Assembly: GCA_031552765.1 (NCBI GenBank)
Contig: JAVBME010000014.1
Coordinates: 1 to 57,345 of the forward strand
Direction: 5' to 3'
Length of the DNA: 57,345 nucleotides
Origin: JAVBME01 sp031552765
Lineage (GTDB): Bacteria; Bacillota; Negativicutes; Acidaminococcales; JAISLQ01
The stretch's first letter is position 1, and each line of letters starts with the position of its first letter. The translations under genes were made by a program, and so were the position numbers. The notes beneath the pieces were generated by a model that saw only the letters and a program-made list of their open reading frames with translations, did no database searches and was not told the DNA's origin. Positions 24,688 to 34,022 of the stretch are shown here, piece after piece.

Positions 24688-26010
24688 TTATTTACTCAAT
24701 AACATCCAAGAGAGCAGATGGTTTATCTTGTTGACGAAAAAGTACGGCGTAGGCAGCATTTTTGTGAGAAAAAGCGCTTCGAGGAGGCAAACGCCCAGGT
24801 AGCTGACGATAATTATGCGGGCGTACATGCGCCGGCGTCGTTCAATAAGGCCTATTTTGTCGACCAGAAGGTATTTTTGTATGCCGATCTTTACTAAAAG
24901 AGAACGGATCTTATCCAGCAACGCAGCCGGTATACTGCCGATTTCCCTGGTTTGTAGGGCTATTATCCATTCGCGCAACAGCGGCAAAAATACCTGGTCG
25001 CGGGCTACTTCGGCCTGTAGTATCTCTATGTCGCCATGCCGGGAGGCCCAAACTCGTCGCATAGGCATAAGTACGATGCGAAAAATAATGAGCGGGATGA
25101 GTACGAGAAAAGTATTATAGAGAAAAATGAAAGGCAGGGAAAACAGGTTGTCAAAATTTATCGGCTGCAAATTCATGTAGGCCATGCCGAAGGGGACCAG
25201 GAAACTGACAAGAAGAAAGGAGGTAAGTACGGCGAACATCCACTCCAGCCAGTTGCCGAGGAGGGCGAATTTGCCAGCCGCTGACGCCTGCTGTATTTCA
25301 AGCTCGGTATTTTTGTATACCGCAGCAGGCATACGGTAGATGTACAGGCGCAAAAAAGGCAGGTCTCCTAGTATCTCAGAACCGAAGACAATATGGTTTT
25401 TGATATAACGCCGTCCTTTGGTGCGCTGCCTGTCGTTGCCGAACAGCTGGTTCAACCAGGCGGAATCGTCCGGATCTGGCGAGTTTTTTTCCAGATAGTT
25501 TTGTAGCCAGGGCCGAAAATCTATGTAAATCATCTGCCCTTGCAGGTAAAAACGCGCTTTTTGTTTTTCTTCGCTCTGGAACATACTACCTAAAAAACTT
25601 ATCAGGTCGATGATCTTTTCGCCGCACCATTGCTGCAGGGTTTTGGGCAGCAAGGAAATAAGGTGTATTTGCATGTCGGTCTGTTCAAACACAGCGGTAC
25701 TTGTCCAGTTGTCATGCCATATATCGACCAGGCGGGCTTTGCAGGCAAAGCTTAACGGGCGCAGGAAAGATTTTAACTGTATCCTGGTAGATAGCAGCTG
25801 TTCGTTTGGCAGCAGACGCACGGACACGCCGCCGACGAACGACTGCGCCGGGCGCAGCATATCGGCAAACAGCTCATTTACTTCTACAGCAGTGAAATCA
25901 TGGTAACGGTATAAAGGCTGCGCCCCGCACTTTTCTTTGCTGGGCTCTTGTTCTGGAAGAATTTCCGCGTTATGGCCAAATAATGCATGCAGTTTATTGA
26001 GGATATTCAT
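24688..26010 (-). CDS. Unknown membrane protein, 440 residues
   Basis: I do not recognise this protein. The N-terminal 250 residues are soluble and mixed in charge (with RLVDIWHDNW and YIDFRPWLQNYL). Two strong hydrophobic segments follow (about 255-280 and 292-318), then an amphipathic cytoplasmic-looking stretch with EVARDQVFLPLLREWI, and a further hydrophobic segment near the C-terminus (about 398-420), with a basic RRRRMYAR cluster just before it. The start at 26010 has GAGGAAG upstream. It stands alone between a shared terminator and the glycine riboswitch region, so context gives no clue. It could be a lineage-specific envelope protein. Confidence 0.75.
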   Translation of the reverse strand: MNILNKLHALFGHNAEILPEQEPSKEKCGAQPLYRYHDFTAVEVNELFADMLRPAQSFVGGVSVRLLPNEQLLSTRIQLKSFLRPLSFACKARLVDIWHDNWTSTAVFEQTDMQIHLISLLPKTLQQWCGEKIIDLISFLGSMFQSEEKQKARFYLQGQMIYIDFRPWLQNYLEKNSPDPDDSAWLNQLFGNDRQRTKGRRYIKNHIVFGSEILGDLPFLRLYIYRMPAAVYKNTELEIQQASAAGKFALLGNWLEWMFAVLTSFLLVSFLVPFGMAYMNLQPINFDNLFSLPFIFLYNTFLVLIPLIIFRIVLMPMRRVWASRHGDIEILQAEVARDQVFLPLLREWIIALQTREIGSIPAALLDKIRSLLVKIGIQKYLLVDKIGLIERRRRMYARIIIVSYLGVCLLEALFLTKMLPTPYFFVNKINHLLSWMLLSK

Positions 26011-26170
26011 ATGATTGACTTCCTCTCAAAATAGCAAAATATTTTATTCAAATCCGGTACTTTGCTTTTAGTATAAATAGTTTTCAGGCAAAAATTTTTT
26101 CCAAGAAGGAAAAAAGGCAATATGGGCGAATTACATAAGTAGCCAAAAGACAATAAAAAAATACGCAGGG

Positions 26171-26333
26171 ATGACGGCCGCTGGAGAGTCCGCCCAGAGG
26201 CGGCGCCGAAGGAGCAAGAACTTTGTCCAAACTCTCAGGCAAAAGAACTTCGGCCTGACCAAACTCTGGAAAGAACGCGCAAGCGTCACCGACGGGGAGC
26301 CAATCTCTCAGGTAAAGCGGACAGAGACAAAGG
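26171..26333 (+). promoter_or_regulatory. Tandem glycine riboswitch
   Basis: Two glycine aptamers in series. The first (about 26180-26260) contains GGAGAG, the conserved CGCCGAAGGAGCAA and the matching ACTCTCAGGCAAAAG. The second (about 26262-26333) has the shorter core CACCGACGGGG and then ATCTCTCAGGTAAA and GGACAGAG. These are the hallmark segments of the gcvT RNA family. It lies directly upstream of the glycine cleavage operon, so glycine is expected to switch the operon on. The 3' end of aptamer II runs into a terminator stem. Confidence 0.96.
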
Positions 26334-26368
26334 GATATATTATTTATTTCACTTTGTCTTTTTTATTT
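26325..26368 (+). terminator. Riboswitch expression-platform terminator
   Basis: AGACAAAG (26325-26332) pairs with CTTTGTCT (26352-26359), followed by a long T-rich tract. The 5' arm starts inside the closing segment of aptamer II, so glycine binding and terminator formation can compete. It lies 47 bases before the gcvT start. Confidence 0.85.
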
Positions 26369-26414
26369 TACCTTTTTTCTGGGAATATGGCAAAAGTTCA
26401 AAGGAGGAAGTTTT

Positions 26415-27512
26415 ATGGAAGGTAAAAAAACGCCGCTGTATGAGGTGCATATCGCCGCCGGCGGCAAACTGGTGGAGTTTGGCGGCTGGCTGATGCCTGT
26501 ACAGTATAGCGGCATCATCGAAGAGCACCATGCGGTGAGGCAAAAGGCGGGTTTGTTCGATGTTTCGCATATGGGCGAATTTACGGTAAAAGGCAAAGAT
26601 GCGCTGCCTTTTTTACAAAAAATGCTGACAAATGACGTTTCCCTTCTTGTAGACGGCCAGGTGCAGTATACCCCCATGTGCTATCCGGACGGCGGCGTGG
26701 TGGACGACCTTTTGGTCTACAAGGCGGCTGACGGGGATTATATGTTAGTGGTCAATGCCGGCAACACCGATAAAGACTGGCAGTGGCTTGTCGAACATAA
26801 AACCGGCTGGGCGGTAGAACTAGAGAATATTTCCGCGCGGACGGCGCTTTTGGCCTTGCAGGGCCCCCTGGCGCAAAAAATACTGGGGACTCTGATGGAC
26901 GCCGATCTAGGCGGCCTCAAATATTACCGTTTCTGGCCGAAGGCGGAAATCGCCGGCTGCCAGGTATTGCTTTCGCGCACCGGTTATACCGGGGAAGACG
27001 GTTTTGAACTTTATTGCCGCAATGAGGACGCAATCACTCTCTGGCAGGCTATCTTGAAAACCGGTGCGGCGGACGGGCTGTTGCCGGCCGGGCTTGGCGC
27101 CAGGGATACTTTGCGCTTTGAGGCTTGCCTGCCGCTGTACGGGCATGAGCTGTCGGCGGAAATAACACCGATAGAAGCCGGCATAGGCATGTTCGTCAAA
27201 CCGGATAAAGGGGATTTTATCGGCCAGGATGTTTTGGCCGGACAAAAAAAGGGCGGCGCCGCGCGCAAAATAGTGGGATTTACCATGACCGGGCGCGGTA
27301 TCGCCCGCGCCGACTACCCGGTATTAGTGGATGGAAAGCAGGTGGGCCGCGTTACTACAGGTTCGGTAGCGCCTACCGTAGGGCAAAATATGGGCCTGGC
27401 GCTGGTCGTTAAAGAATACGGAAATATAGGCCAGGTTATAAATATTGAGATACGCGGCAAAGAGGTGGCGGCACAAGTAGTCGCTAAACCATTTTATAAA
27501 AGAGAGCAGTGA
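26415..27512 (+). CDS. gcvT: Aminomethyltransferase (glycine cleavage T protein)
   Basis: GcvT takes the aminomethyl group from lipoyl-GcvH, releasing ammonia and forming 5,10-methylene-THF. The 365-residue protein is of normal length, with TPLYEVHIAAGGKLVEFGGWLMPVQY-type N-terminus, FDVSHMGEF, the folate-site segment LSRTGYTGEDGFE, and GLGARDTLRFEACLPLYGHE. The start has AAGGAGG upstream. First gene of a five-gene operon with no gap above 20 bases, controlled by the glycine riboswitch. Confidence 0.98.
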   Translation: MEGKKTPLYEVHIAAGGKLVEFGGWLMPVQYSGIIEEHHAVRQKAGLFDVSHMGEFTVKGKDALPFLQKMLTNDVSLLVDGQVQYTPMCYPDGGVVDDLLVYKAADGDYMLVVNAGNTDKDWQWLVEHKTGWAVELENISARTALLALQGPLAQKILGTLMDADLGGLKYYRFWPKAEIAGCQVLLSRTGYTGEDGFELYCRNEDAITLWQAILKTGAADGLLPAGLGARDTLRFEACLPLYGHELSAEITPIEAGIGMFVKPDKGDFIGQDVLAGQKKGGAARKIVGFTMTGRGIARADYPVLVDGKQVGRVTTGSVAPTVGQNMGLALVVKEYGNIGQVINIEIRGKEVAAQVVAKPFYKREQ

Positions 27513-27528
27513 GAAAGGGGAATTTATC

Positions 27529-27918
27529 GTGAACATACCAAAAGAACTTAAATATTCCAAAGACCATGAATGGGTAAAAGTGGAGGGGAATATCGCTACT
27601 ATCGGTATTACCGACTTTGCCCAGTCGCAACTTGGCGACGTGGTATTCGTCGATCTGCCGGCGGAAGGCGCCAGTATCGAACAAGGCAAGGAGTTTGCCG
27701 TGGTCGAGTCGGTCAAGGCGGTGTCGGACATCTACGCGCCGGTGAGCGGCGTGATCAAAAAGGTGAACACACAGCTGGCCGACGCGCCGGAAACCCTCAA
27801 CCAGGACGCTTATGGCGAGGGCTGGATAGTAGTGGTGGAGATGTCTGCGCCGGCTCAAACAAATGAACTTTTAGACAGCGCGGCTTACGGGGAGTTGTGT
27901 GAAAAGGAGGGGCACTGA
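27529..27918 (+). CDS. gcvH: Glycine cleavage system H protein
   Basis: A 129-residue lipoyl carrier protein starting at GTG 27529 with AAAGGGG upstream. The lipoylation site is Lys63 in VESVKAVSDIYAPVSG. It shuttles the aminomethyl arm between the P, T and L proteins. Its stop codon overlaps the gcvPA start (TGATG), which indicates coupled translation. No lipoate ligase or lipoyl synthase gene is in the window. Confidence 0.98.
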   Translation: MNIPKELKYSKDHEWVKVEGNIATIGITDFAQSQLGDVVFVDLPAEGASIEQGKEFAVVESVKAVSDIYAPVSGVIKKVNTQLADAPETLNQDAYGEGWIVVVEMSAPAQTNELLDSAAYGELCEKEGH

Positions 27919-29255
27919 TGGGCTGGAGTTATTTGCCGCATACCCCCGAAGACCGGGCGGCCATGCTGGCGGCCATCGGCGCCCGCTCGGCAGAAGAACT
28001 GTTTGCCGATATCCCGCGTGAATTGCGCTTTGCCGGCAAGCTTGATTTGCCTGAGCAGCTGGATGAAGCGGCTCTCTTGAGCCATATGTGCCGTTTAGCC
28101 GGTGAAAACGCCAACTTTAATGAGTACGCCTGTTTTCTCGGCGCCGGGGCTTACGACCATTATGTGCCGGTCGTGGTAGACAGCGTCCTCAGCCGTTCGG
28201 AGTTTTATACCGCCTACACTCAGTACCAGCCGGAAGTGTCGCAGGGTTATTTGCAGGCGCTTTGGGAATACCAGAGTATGATCGCATCTTTGACCGGTAT
28301 GCAGGTCGCCAATGCCTCCATGTACGACGGTGGCACGGCTATGGCGGAAGCGGCCATGATGGCGGCTTCTCACACTAAAAAGGATACGCTGGTAGTGGCG
28401 AAAACCGTTCATCCGCACTACCGCGCGATTTTGCACACTTACGCGCGCGACCTTGGACTGACCGTCAAAGAGATAGACCATAACGGCGGCGTAACGGCGC
28501 TGCCCGGTGCGCTTGCGGAAAATGCCGCAGCGGTCATCATACAGACGCCAAACTTTTTTGGCTGCGTAGAGGACATAAAAGCATTAGCCGAAACTGCACA
28601 CCAGGCCGGAGCGCTTCTGATCGTCGTCGCCGACCCGGTGGCATTGGGGCTTTTGGCGGCTCCAGGCGACCTCGGCGCCGATATAGTGGTGGGAGAAGGG
28701 CAGGCCCTTGGCATACCGGCCAGTTTTGGCGGGCCGGGCGTAGGCTTTTTTGCCAGCACGGAAAAACTCATGCGCAAAATGCCCGGGCGTATAGTCGGGC
28801 AAACGACCGACAGTGAGGGCAAACGCGGCTTCGTGCTCACCCTGCAGGCGCGCGAGCAACATATACGCAGGGAAAAAGCCAATTCCAACATTTGCTCCAA
28901 TCAGGCCCTGTGCGCTTTGGCGGCCGCAGTGTATATGAGCGCCGTAGGTAAAAACGGCCTGGGCGAAGTGGCGCGGCTGTCTTTGCAAAAGGCGCATTAT
29001 GCGGCGGAAAAGTTAGCTGGACTGCCGGGCTGTGAGCTGGTTTTCAAAGCGCCTTTCTTTAAAGAATTTGTCATAAAACTGCCGAAAAATGTTAGCGCAG
29101 TCAACGAGAGCCTGCTGCAAGACAAGATCATCGGCGGACTGGATCTGGAAAAATACTATCCCGAATTGAAAAACTGCATGCTGTTATGTGTGACGGAAAA
29201 ACGCAGCCGCCAGGAGATAGATTGCCTTGTGGACAGACTGGGGGCGATATTATGA
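27918..29255 (+). CDS. gcvPA: Glycine dehydrogenase subunit 1
   Basis: The N-terminal half of the P protein as a separate 445-residue subunit, the split form common in Firmicutes and archaea. Characteristic segments: FLGAGAYDHYVPVVVD, PEVSQGYLQALWEYQSMI, MYDGGTAMAEA and SNICSNQALCALAAAVYM. It forms an alpha2-beta2 enzyme with GcvPB, decarboxylating glycine. Start and stop codons overlap those of its neighbours. Confidence 0.98.
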   Translation: MGWSYLPHTPEDRAAMLAAIGARSAEELFADIPRELRFAGKLDLPEQLDEAALLSHMCRLAGENANFNEYACFLGAGAYDHYVPVVVDSVLSRSEFYTAYTQYQPEVSQGYLQALWEYQSMIASLTGMQVANASMYDGGTAMAEAAMMAASHTKKDTLVVAKTVHPHYRAILHTYARDLGLTVKEIDHNGGVTALPGALAENAAAVIIQTPNFFGCVEDIKALAETAHQAGALLIVVADPVALGLLAAPGDLGADIVVGEGQALGIPASFGGPGVGFFASTEKLMRKMPGRIVGQTTDSEGKRGFVLTLQAREQHIRREKANSNICSNQALCALAAAVYMSAVGKNGLGEVARLSLQKAHYAAEKLAGLPGCELVFKAPFFKEFVIKLPKNVSAVNESLLQDKIIGGLDLEKYYPELKNCMLLCVTEKRSRQEIDCLVDRLGAIL

Positions 29256-30703
29256 ATAAAACAAAACAACTGGTTTTTGAACTTAGCCGCCCGGGCCGCA
29301 TCGCAGTAGACTTGCCCAAGTGCGATGTGCCGGAACAAGCGGTTGAAGGACTTATCCCGGACGGTTATCTGCGTCAAACTGCGCCGGACTTGCCGGAGCT
29401 CAGCCAGCTTGACCTGGTGCGCCACTATACTAACCTGTCCCAGCGGAATTTTGGCCTGGATGCCGGCTTTTATCCCTTGGGTTCTTGCACGATGAAATAC
29501 AACCCTAAAATAAACGAAGTTGCTTCCCGTTTGCCGGGCTTTGCCTTTTCTCACCCGTTGCAGCCGGAAAACCTGGCGCAGGGCTCACTGGCGCTTATGC
29601 ACGCTATGGAAGGCTATCTGGCGGAAATATCCGGCATGGATGCGGTCAGCTTGCAGCCGGCCGCCGGAGCGCAAGGCGAACTGACCGGGCTCAAACTGAT
29701 AAAAGCCTATCACCGCCACCGTCAGGACAAGCGGGACAAAGTTATAGTGCCGGATTCCGCTCATGGAACCAACCCGGCTACGGTAACTGTTTGCGGTATG
29801 GAAACTGTGGAGATAAAGTCCTTCCCGGACGGCTCCATAGACCTTGAGGCGTTGAAAAACGCCGTCGGTCCGGACACGGCCGCGCTTATGCTGACCAATC
29901 CCAGCACGCTCGGCCTGTTTGAGAGCAATATAAAAGAAATAGCCAAAATAGTGCATGAAGCCGGCGGGCTTTTGTACTATGACGGCGCCAACGCCAATGC
30001 GGTCATGGGTATAGCCCGGCCAGGCGATATGGGTTTTGACGTGGTGCATTTTAATTTGCACAAAACTTTCAGTACCCCGCACGGCGGCGGCGGCCCCGGC
30101 TCCGGCCCTATCGGTGTGAAAAAAGAACTGATGCCCTTTTTGCCGACTCCTGTAGTCAGGGAAAAAGACGGAAAGTATTTTCTGGCTGACGACCTACCGT
30201 TATCTATCGGCAGGATGCATTCTTTTTACGGGAATTTTGGCGTCATCGTGCGCGCCTATGCCTATATCAGGGCTATGGGCGGCGACGGGCTGCGGCAGGC
30301 CAGCGAAGACGCCGTACTCAATGCCAACTATTGCCTTAGCCGTTTGAAAGAAGCGTTTGATTCGCCTTTTTCCCGTTATTGCATGCATGAATGCGTGCTT
30401 ACCTCGAAAAAACAGAAAGAATTTGGCGTGAAAACGCTCGATATTGCTAAACGTCTCTTAGATTATGGCTATCATCCGCCGACGATTTATTTCCCGCTGA
30501 TCGTGGAAGAAGCGCTGATGATCGAGCCGACCGAAACGGAAAGCAAAGAGACGCTGGACGGCTTTATCGCGGCCATGCTGTCTATAGCGGAGGAAGCGGC
30601 AAAGCAGCCGGAAACAGTGAAAAATGCCCCTCATACTACGGTGGTGCGCCGCCTGGACGAAGCGACCGCGGCCAGAAAACCTGTGGTAAAGTGGCAGGGC
30701 TGA
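29252..30703 (+). CDS. gcvPB: Glycine dehydrogenase subunit 2
   Basis: The PLP-carrying half of the split P protein, 483 residues. I start at the ATG at 29252, which overlaps the gcvPA stop (ATGA); longer forms would run into gcvPA. The PLP lysine is Lys271 in NLHKTFSTPHGGGGPGSGP. Other marks: NFGLDAGFYPLGSCTMKYNP and DSAHGTNPATV. It binds glycine, releases CO2 and passes the aminomethyl group to lipoyl-GcvH. Confidence 0.98.
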   Translation: MNKTKQLVFELSRPGRIAVDLPKCDVPEQAVEGLIPDGYLRQTAPDLPELSQLDLVRHYTNLSQRNFGLDAGFYPLGSCTMKYNPKINEVASRLPGFAFSHPLQPENLAQGSLALMHAMEGYLAEISGMDAVSLQPAAGAQGELTGLKLIKAYHRHRQDKRDKVIVPDSAHGTNPATVTVCGMETVEIKSFPDGSIDLEALKNAVGPDTAALMLTNPSTLGLFESNIKEIAKIVHEAGGLLYYDGANANAVMGIARPGDMGFDVVHFNLHKTFSTPHGGGGPGSGPIGVKKELMPFLPTPVVREKDGKYFLADDLPLSIGRMHSFYGNFGVIVRAYAYIRAMGGDGLRQASEDAVLNANYCLSRLKEAFDSPFSRYCMHECVLTSKKQKEFGVKTLDIAKRLLDYGYHPPTIYFPLIVEEALMIEPTETESKETLDGFIAAMLSIAEEAAKQPETVKNAPHTTVVRRLDEATAARKPVVKWQG

Positions 30704-30717
30704 AAGGAGGACGCCTG

Positions 30718-32121
30718 ATGCAATACGATCTGGCGGTGGTCGGCGGCGGGCCGGGCGGTTATGTGGCGGCTATCCGCGCTGCGCAACTGGGGGCTAGGGT
30801 AGCGCTTATCGAAGAGCGTGAGCTCGGCGGCACCTGCCTTAACCGCGGCTGTGTGCCGACCAAGACGCTTTTAGCCAGCGCGGCCAAATGGCGCGAATTG
30901 CAAAATTGCCAGGAGTTTGGCCTGTCTGTTGCAGGCGCATCCTTTGACTTTTCCGCCGTCATGGCGCGGAAAGAAAAGGTAGTCAAGCAACTGCGCGACG
31001 GTATCGCAGGCCTTTTAAAATCATATAGCGTGGAAGTTTTGCCGGGGCAGGCTTCGCTGACGGCGGACAGGAAGATAAGAATAAATGCGCCGGGAGAAGA
31101 AAAAACCATCCAGGCCGGCAAAGTGATACTGGCTACCGGTTCCCGGCCGGCCAGGCTACCGATTTCCGGCATGGACCTGCCGGGCGTTCTCGATAGCGAC
31201 CAACTGCTGGCTTTGGACAAGTTACCGGCCAGTGTGGTGATCGTAGGCGGCGGCGTAGTCGGCCTTGAGATGGCGGTTATTTTGCAGTCTTTCGGCTGCC
31301 AGGTTACGGTTGTGGAACTATTGCCCGGCATACTTGCCGGCATGGACAGGGATATCGTCAATCGACTTAGTCTGCTGCTGAAAAAGCAGGGCATTAAAAT
31401 ATTGACTGCGGCCAAGGTCAACGGGGTAGCCCTGGCAAATGGCGGCAGTTTGTCGGTGTTGGTAGAAAGCGGCAAAGGCGAAGAGACGCTCTTGGCCGAG
31501 AAGGTGCTGGTCGCAGCCGGTCGCTCCCCCGTTCTCGACGGCCTAGGTCTTGAAGCAGCCGGTATAGCTTTTGACCGTAAAGGGATAGCGGTAGACGAAA
31601 AAATGCAGAGCAATATAGCGGGCATTTATGCTATAGGTGACGTGACAGGCAAGTCTTTGCTGGCGCACGCGGCATCAAGCGCCGGGATAGTAGCGGCGGA
31701 AAACGCCCTTGGCCAAAGTGCGGCCATGTGTTTTGACAATATCCCCGCCTGTATTTTCACTATACCCGAGGTGGCAAGCGTAGGCATTACCGAGCAGCAG
31801 GCGGTTGCCGAAGGGCGGGAGATCGCTGTAGGCAAAATGAATTTTGCCGGCAACTGCAAGGCGCTTTCTTTAGGCGAGACGGACGGCTTTGTCAAAATAA
31901 TCGCCGCTAAGGACAGCCAAGAAGTGTTAGGCGTACATATTATGGGGCCGCATGCCAGCGATCTTATAATGGAAGGCGCGGTAGCTGTCGCAAACAGGCT
32001 GACCGCCGGGCAGCTGGCCAATACTGTCCACCCGCACCCGACGCTCAGCGAAGCTGTAATGGAATGCGCGCACGGAGTGTTCGGCGAGCCGATACACCAG
32101 GTAAGGATCAATAGGAAGTAG
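30718..32121 (+). CDS. lpdA: Dihydrolipoyl dehydrogenase (L protein)
   Basis: The 467-residue flavoprotein reoxidises dihydrolipoyl-GcvH with NAD+. I start at ATG 30718, just after AAAGGAGG; the upstream in-frame GTG lies inside gcvPB. FAD motif VVGGGPGGYVAAIRAAQLG, redox disulfide Cys40-Cys45 (GGTCLNRGCVPTK), NAD motif VIVGGGVVGLEMA, and the catalytic His-Glu region HPHPTLSEAV are all present. Last gene of the operon, closed by a perfect 18-bp hairpin. It is probably dedicated to glycine cleavage, as no pyruvate or oxoglutarate dehydrogenase gene is nearby. Confidence 0.97.
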   Translation: MQYDLAVVGGGPGGYVAAIRAAQLGARVALIEERELGGTCLNRGCVPTKTLLASAAKWRELQNCQEFGLSVAGASFDFSAVMARKEKVVKQLRDGIAGLLKSYSVEVLPGQASLTADRKIRINAPGEEKTIQAGKVILATGSRPARLPISGMDLPGVLDSDQLLALDKLPASVVIVGGGVVGLEMAVILQSFGCQVTVVELLPGILAGMDRDIVNRLSLLLKKQGIKILTAAKVNGVALANGGSLSVLVESGKGEETLLAEKVLVAAGRSPVLDGLGLEAAGIAFDRKGIAVDEKMQSNIAGIYAIGDVTGKSLLAHAASSAGIVAAENALGQSAAMCFDNIPACIFTIPEVASVGITEQQAVAEGREIAVGKMNFAGNCKALSLGETDGFVKIIAAKDSQEVLGVHIMGPHASDLIMEGAVAVANRLTAGQLANTVHPHPTLSEAVMECAHGVFGEPIHQVRINRK

Positions 32122-32131
32122 TAATTTCCCC

Positions 32132-32180
32132 GCAAAATGGGTAATTTTCTTTACAGGAAAATTACCCATTTTGCATTTTA
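32132..32180 (+). terminator. Terminator of the glycine cleavage operon
   Basis: A perfect 18-bp stem (32132-32149 with 32157-32174, 7-base loop) followed by ATTTTAT. The sequence then runs into an AT-rich promoter-like region for the next gene. Confidence 0.85.
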
Positions 32181-32197
32181 TAAAATAAAGGTATAAT
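32171..32197 (+). promoter_or_regulatory. Candidate promoter of the PgaC-PgaD fusion gene
   Basis: A perfect TATAAT (32192-32197) lies 15-16 bases after TTGCAT (32171-32176), which itself overlaps the end of the upstream terminator. Spacing is slightly short. If real, the leader is about 65 bases. Confidence 0.35.
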
Positions 32198-32267
32198 AAT
32201 ATAAAATATCTATATTATATATTTCAATCATTTCTGCTTGTGCCACGCTGGCTTGGGGGAATTTGAC

Positions 32268-34022
32268 ATGTTGGAAAATTTTTTGGGCATAATGAATTGG
32301 GTAGGTTCTTATGTTTTTTACTACCCCATAATAATGAGCTTGGTTTGGGTAATTGGCGGGCTGTTTTTTTATTGTAAGAAAGAAACAGGAACGCCGGAAT
32401 TTCCCAAACTTCGCTATGCGCCTTTTATTTCGGCGCTCATTCCCGCGCGCAACGAGGCGGGCCAGTTGGAAGAGACGGTAAGGGCGGTACTGGCTTCCGA
32501 ATACCCCAACCTCGAGATCATAATCATCGATGACGCCAGTACGGACGGTACCGGCGAGATAGCGGATTACCTGGCCGAGCAGCATGAGATGGTGCGCGTC
32601 GTCCATCTGAAACAAAACATGGGTAAAGCCAATGGCCTCAATAATGCTTTTTTAGCGAGCAAAGGCGAGATAATCTTTACTATCGACGCCGACTGCCTGA
32701 TAGATAAACCCGCTCTTTATTGGGTAGCCTGGCATTTTGTCACTTTCCCGCGCGTGGGCGCGGTCACCGGCAACCCGCATGTACGGAACAGGACGTCGCT
32801 GCTGGCGCAGCTGCAAACAGCCGAATATACCAGTGTTATCGGCCTCATAAAAAGGACGCAGCGTATCTTGGGCAAACTTCTCACAATTTCCGGCGTTATC
32901 GGCGCTTTCCGGCGCGAGGCGCTGATCGACGTCGGCCTCTGGAGCCCGGACATGGTGACGGAAGATATAGACATAACCTGGAAACTGGAAATGCGTTTTT
33001 GGGACGTACGTTATGAAGCCAATGCCGTAGGCTGGATACTGGTGCCGGAAACTTTCCGGGGTTTGTGGCGGCAGCGGCTGCGCTGGGCGCAAGGAAGCAT
33101 AGAAACTATAAGAAGGCACCGCAATGTTTGGGCGGATTGGCGCCAGCGCCGTATATGGCCTGTATACATTGATTATGTTTTGAGTATTATTTGGAGCTAT
33201 GCTTTTTTTGCCAGCATAATCTTCTGGCTGGCGGTTTTTCTCAGCGGCGATATTGTCAGCGTCTACCCCATTTGGAACGGCTGTGTTATTGCTATAATCT
33301 GCCTGACGCAGTTTATTGTGAGCATATCTATAAACTTGCGTTATGACAGAAAGCTTGCTCCTACCTATTTTTGGGTGGTATGGTATCCGGTTTTTTACTG
33401 GATGTTCAACGCTGTGGCGACAGCGGTGGCTTTGCCTATAGGCTTGCGCAAAAAATTTGGCAAGACGTCGCTCTGGGTGAGCCCGGACCGGGGGATAGCC
33501 GCCAAGAAAAAAGTATGGGCAAGTAAAAAGAGCCGCAACAAAATCATAAACGCCCAGGAAAAAATGACCGGGACAAGGCGCGGCGGAGAAGTAACCATAA
33601 AAGTGCTGTTCAGCTTTATCCTTACCTTTTTTGCCATTTTGTCAACAGTGGCATTGTGGGGCTATTCGGGTAAATATCTTTATGAAAATCTTTTTACGCC
33701 GGAATATTTCGAACAAACTGTAGAGATACTTTTTTCCTTGCTGCTGGTGTCTTTGCTGGCGTTTATGCTGATGCTTCTCTGGCAACAATATAATTTACGC
33801 GTTTTTGGCAGTAAAAAACGCCGGAGCAAGCGAGAAGACGTTCCTGATGAGAGGCTAGCCGACATGTATGTGACTACACTTGGCGTTATAGATATTTTCC
33901 GTCAGGCCAAGACCACCTGGCTGGAATATAGTCTTAACGAAAATACCGGCAATGTGGATATAATAGGCATTGACGAAAATGAGCGCCCGATAAGATTTGC
34001 CGCCGAACTGGTAAAACCATAA
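32268..34022 (+). CDS. pgaC: PgaC-PgaD fusion: poly-GlcNAc synthase with fused accessory subunit
   Basis: A 584-residue inner-membrane protein started at ATG 32268 (GGGGGA upstream). Residues 1-~410 are a processive GT2 synthase: two N-terminal hydrophobic turns, IPARNEAGQLEETV, DDASTDGT, DADC, TEDIDITWK and the QRLRW motif, then membrane helices ending in VSPDRGIAAKKK. After a basic linker (about 420-445) comes a PgaD-like domain with two transmembrane helices and the LWQQYNLRVFG motif. PgaC polymerises UDP-GlcNAc; PgaD is its c-di-GMP-dependent partner. In E. coli the two are separate, as in the second copy at 45.9-47.7 kb, which is very similar throughout. Convergent with the accessory pgaB gene. 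Confidence 0.93.
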   Translation: MLENFLGIMNWVGSYVFYYPIIMSLVWVIGGLFFYCKKETGTPEFPKLRYAPFISALIPARNEAGQLEETVRAVLASEYPNLEIIIIDDASTDGTGEIADYLAEQHEMVRVVHLKQNMGKANGLNNAFLASKGEIIFTIDADCLIDKPALYWVAWHFVTFPRVGAVTGNPHVRNRTSLLAQLQTAEYTSVIGLIKRTQRILGKLLTISGVIGAFRREALIDVGLWSPDMVTEDIDITWKLEMRFWDVRYEANAVGWILVPETFRGLWRQRLRWAQGSIETIRRHRNVWADWRQRRIWPVYIDYVLSIIWSYAFFASIIFWLAVFLSGDIVSVYPIWNGCVIAIICLTQFIVSISINLRYDRKLAPTYFWVVWYPVFYWMFNAVATAVALPIGLRKKFGKTSLWVSPDRGIAAKKKVWASKKSRNKIINAQEKMTGTRRGGEVTIKVLFSFILTFFAILSTVALWGYSGKYLYENLFTPEYFEQTVEILFSLLLVSLLAFMLMLLWQQYNLRVFGSKKRRSKREDVPDERLADMYVTTLGVIDIFRQAKTTWLEYSLNENTGNVDIIGIDENERPIRFAAELVKP

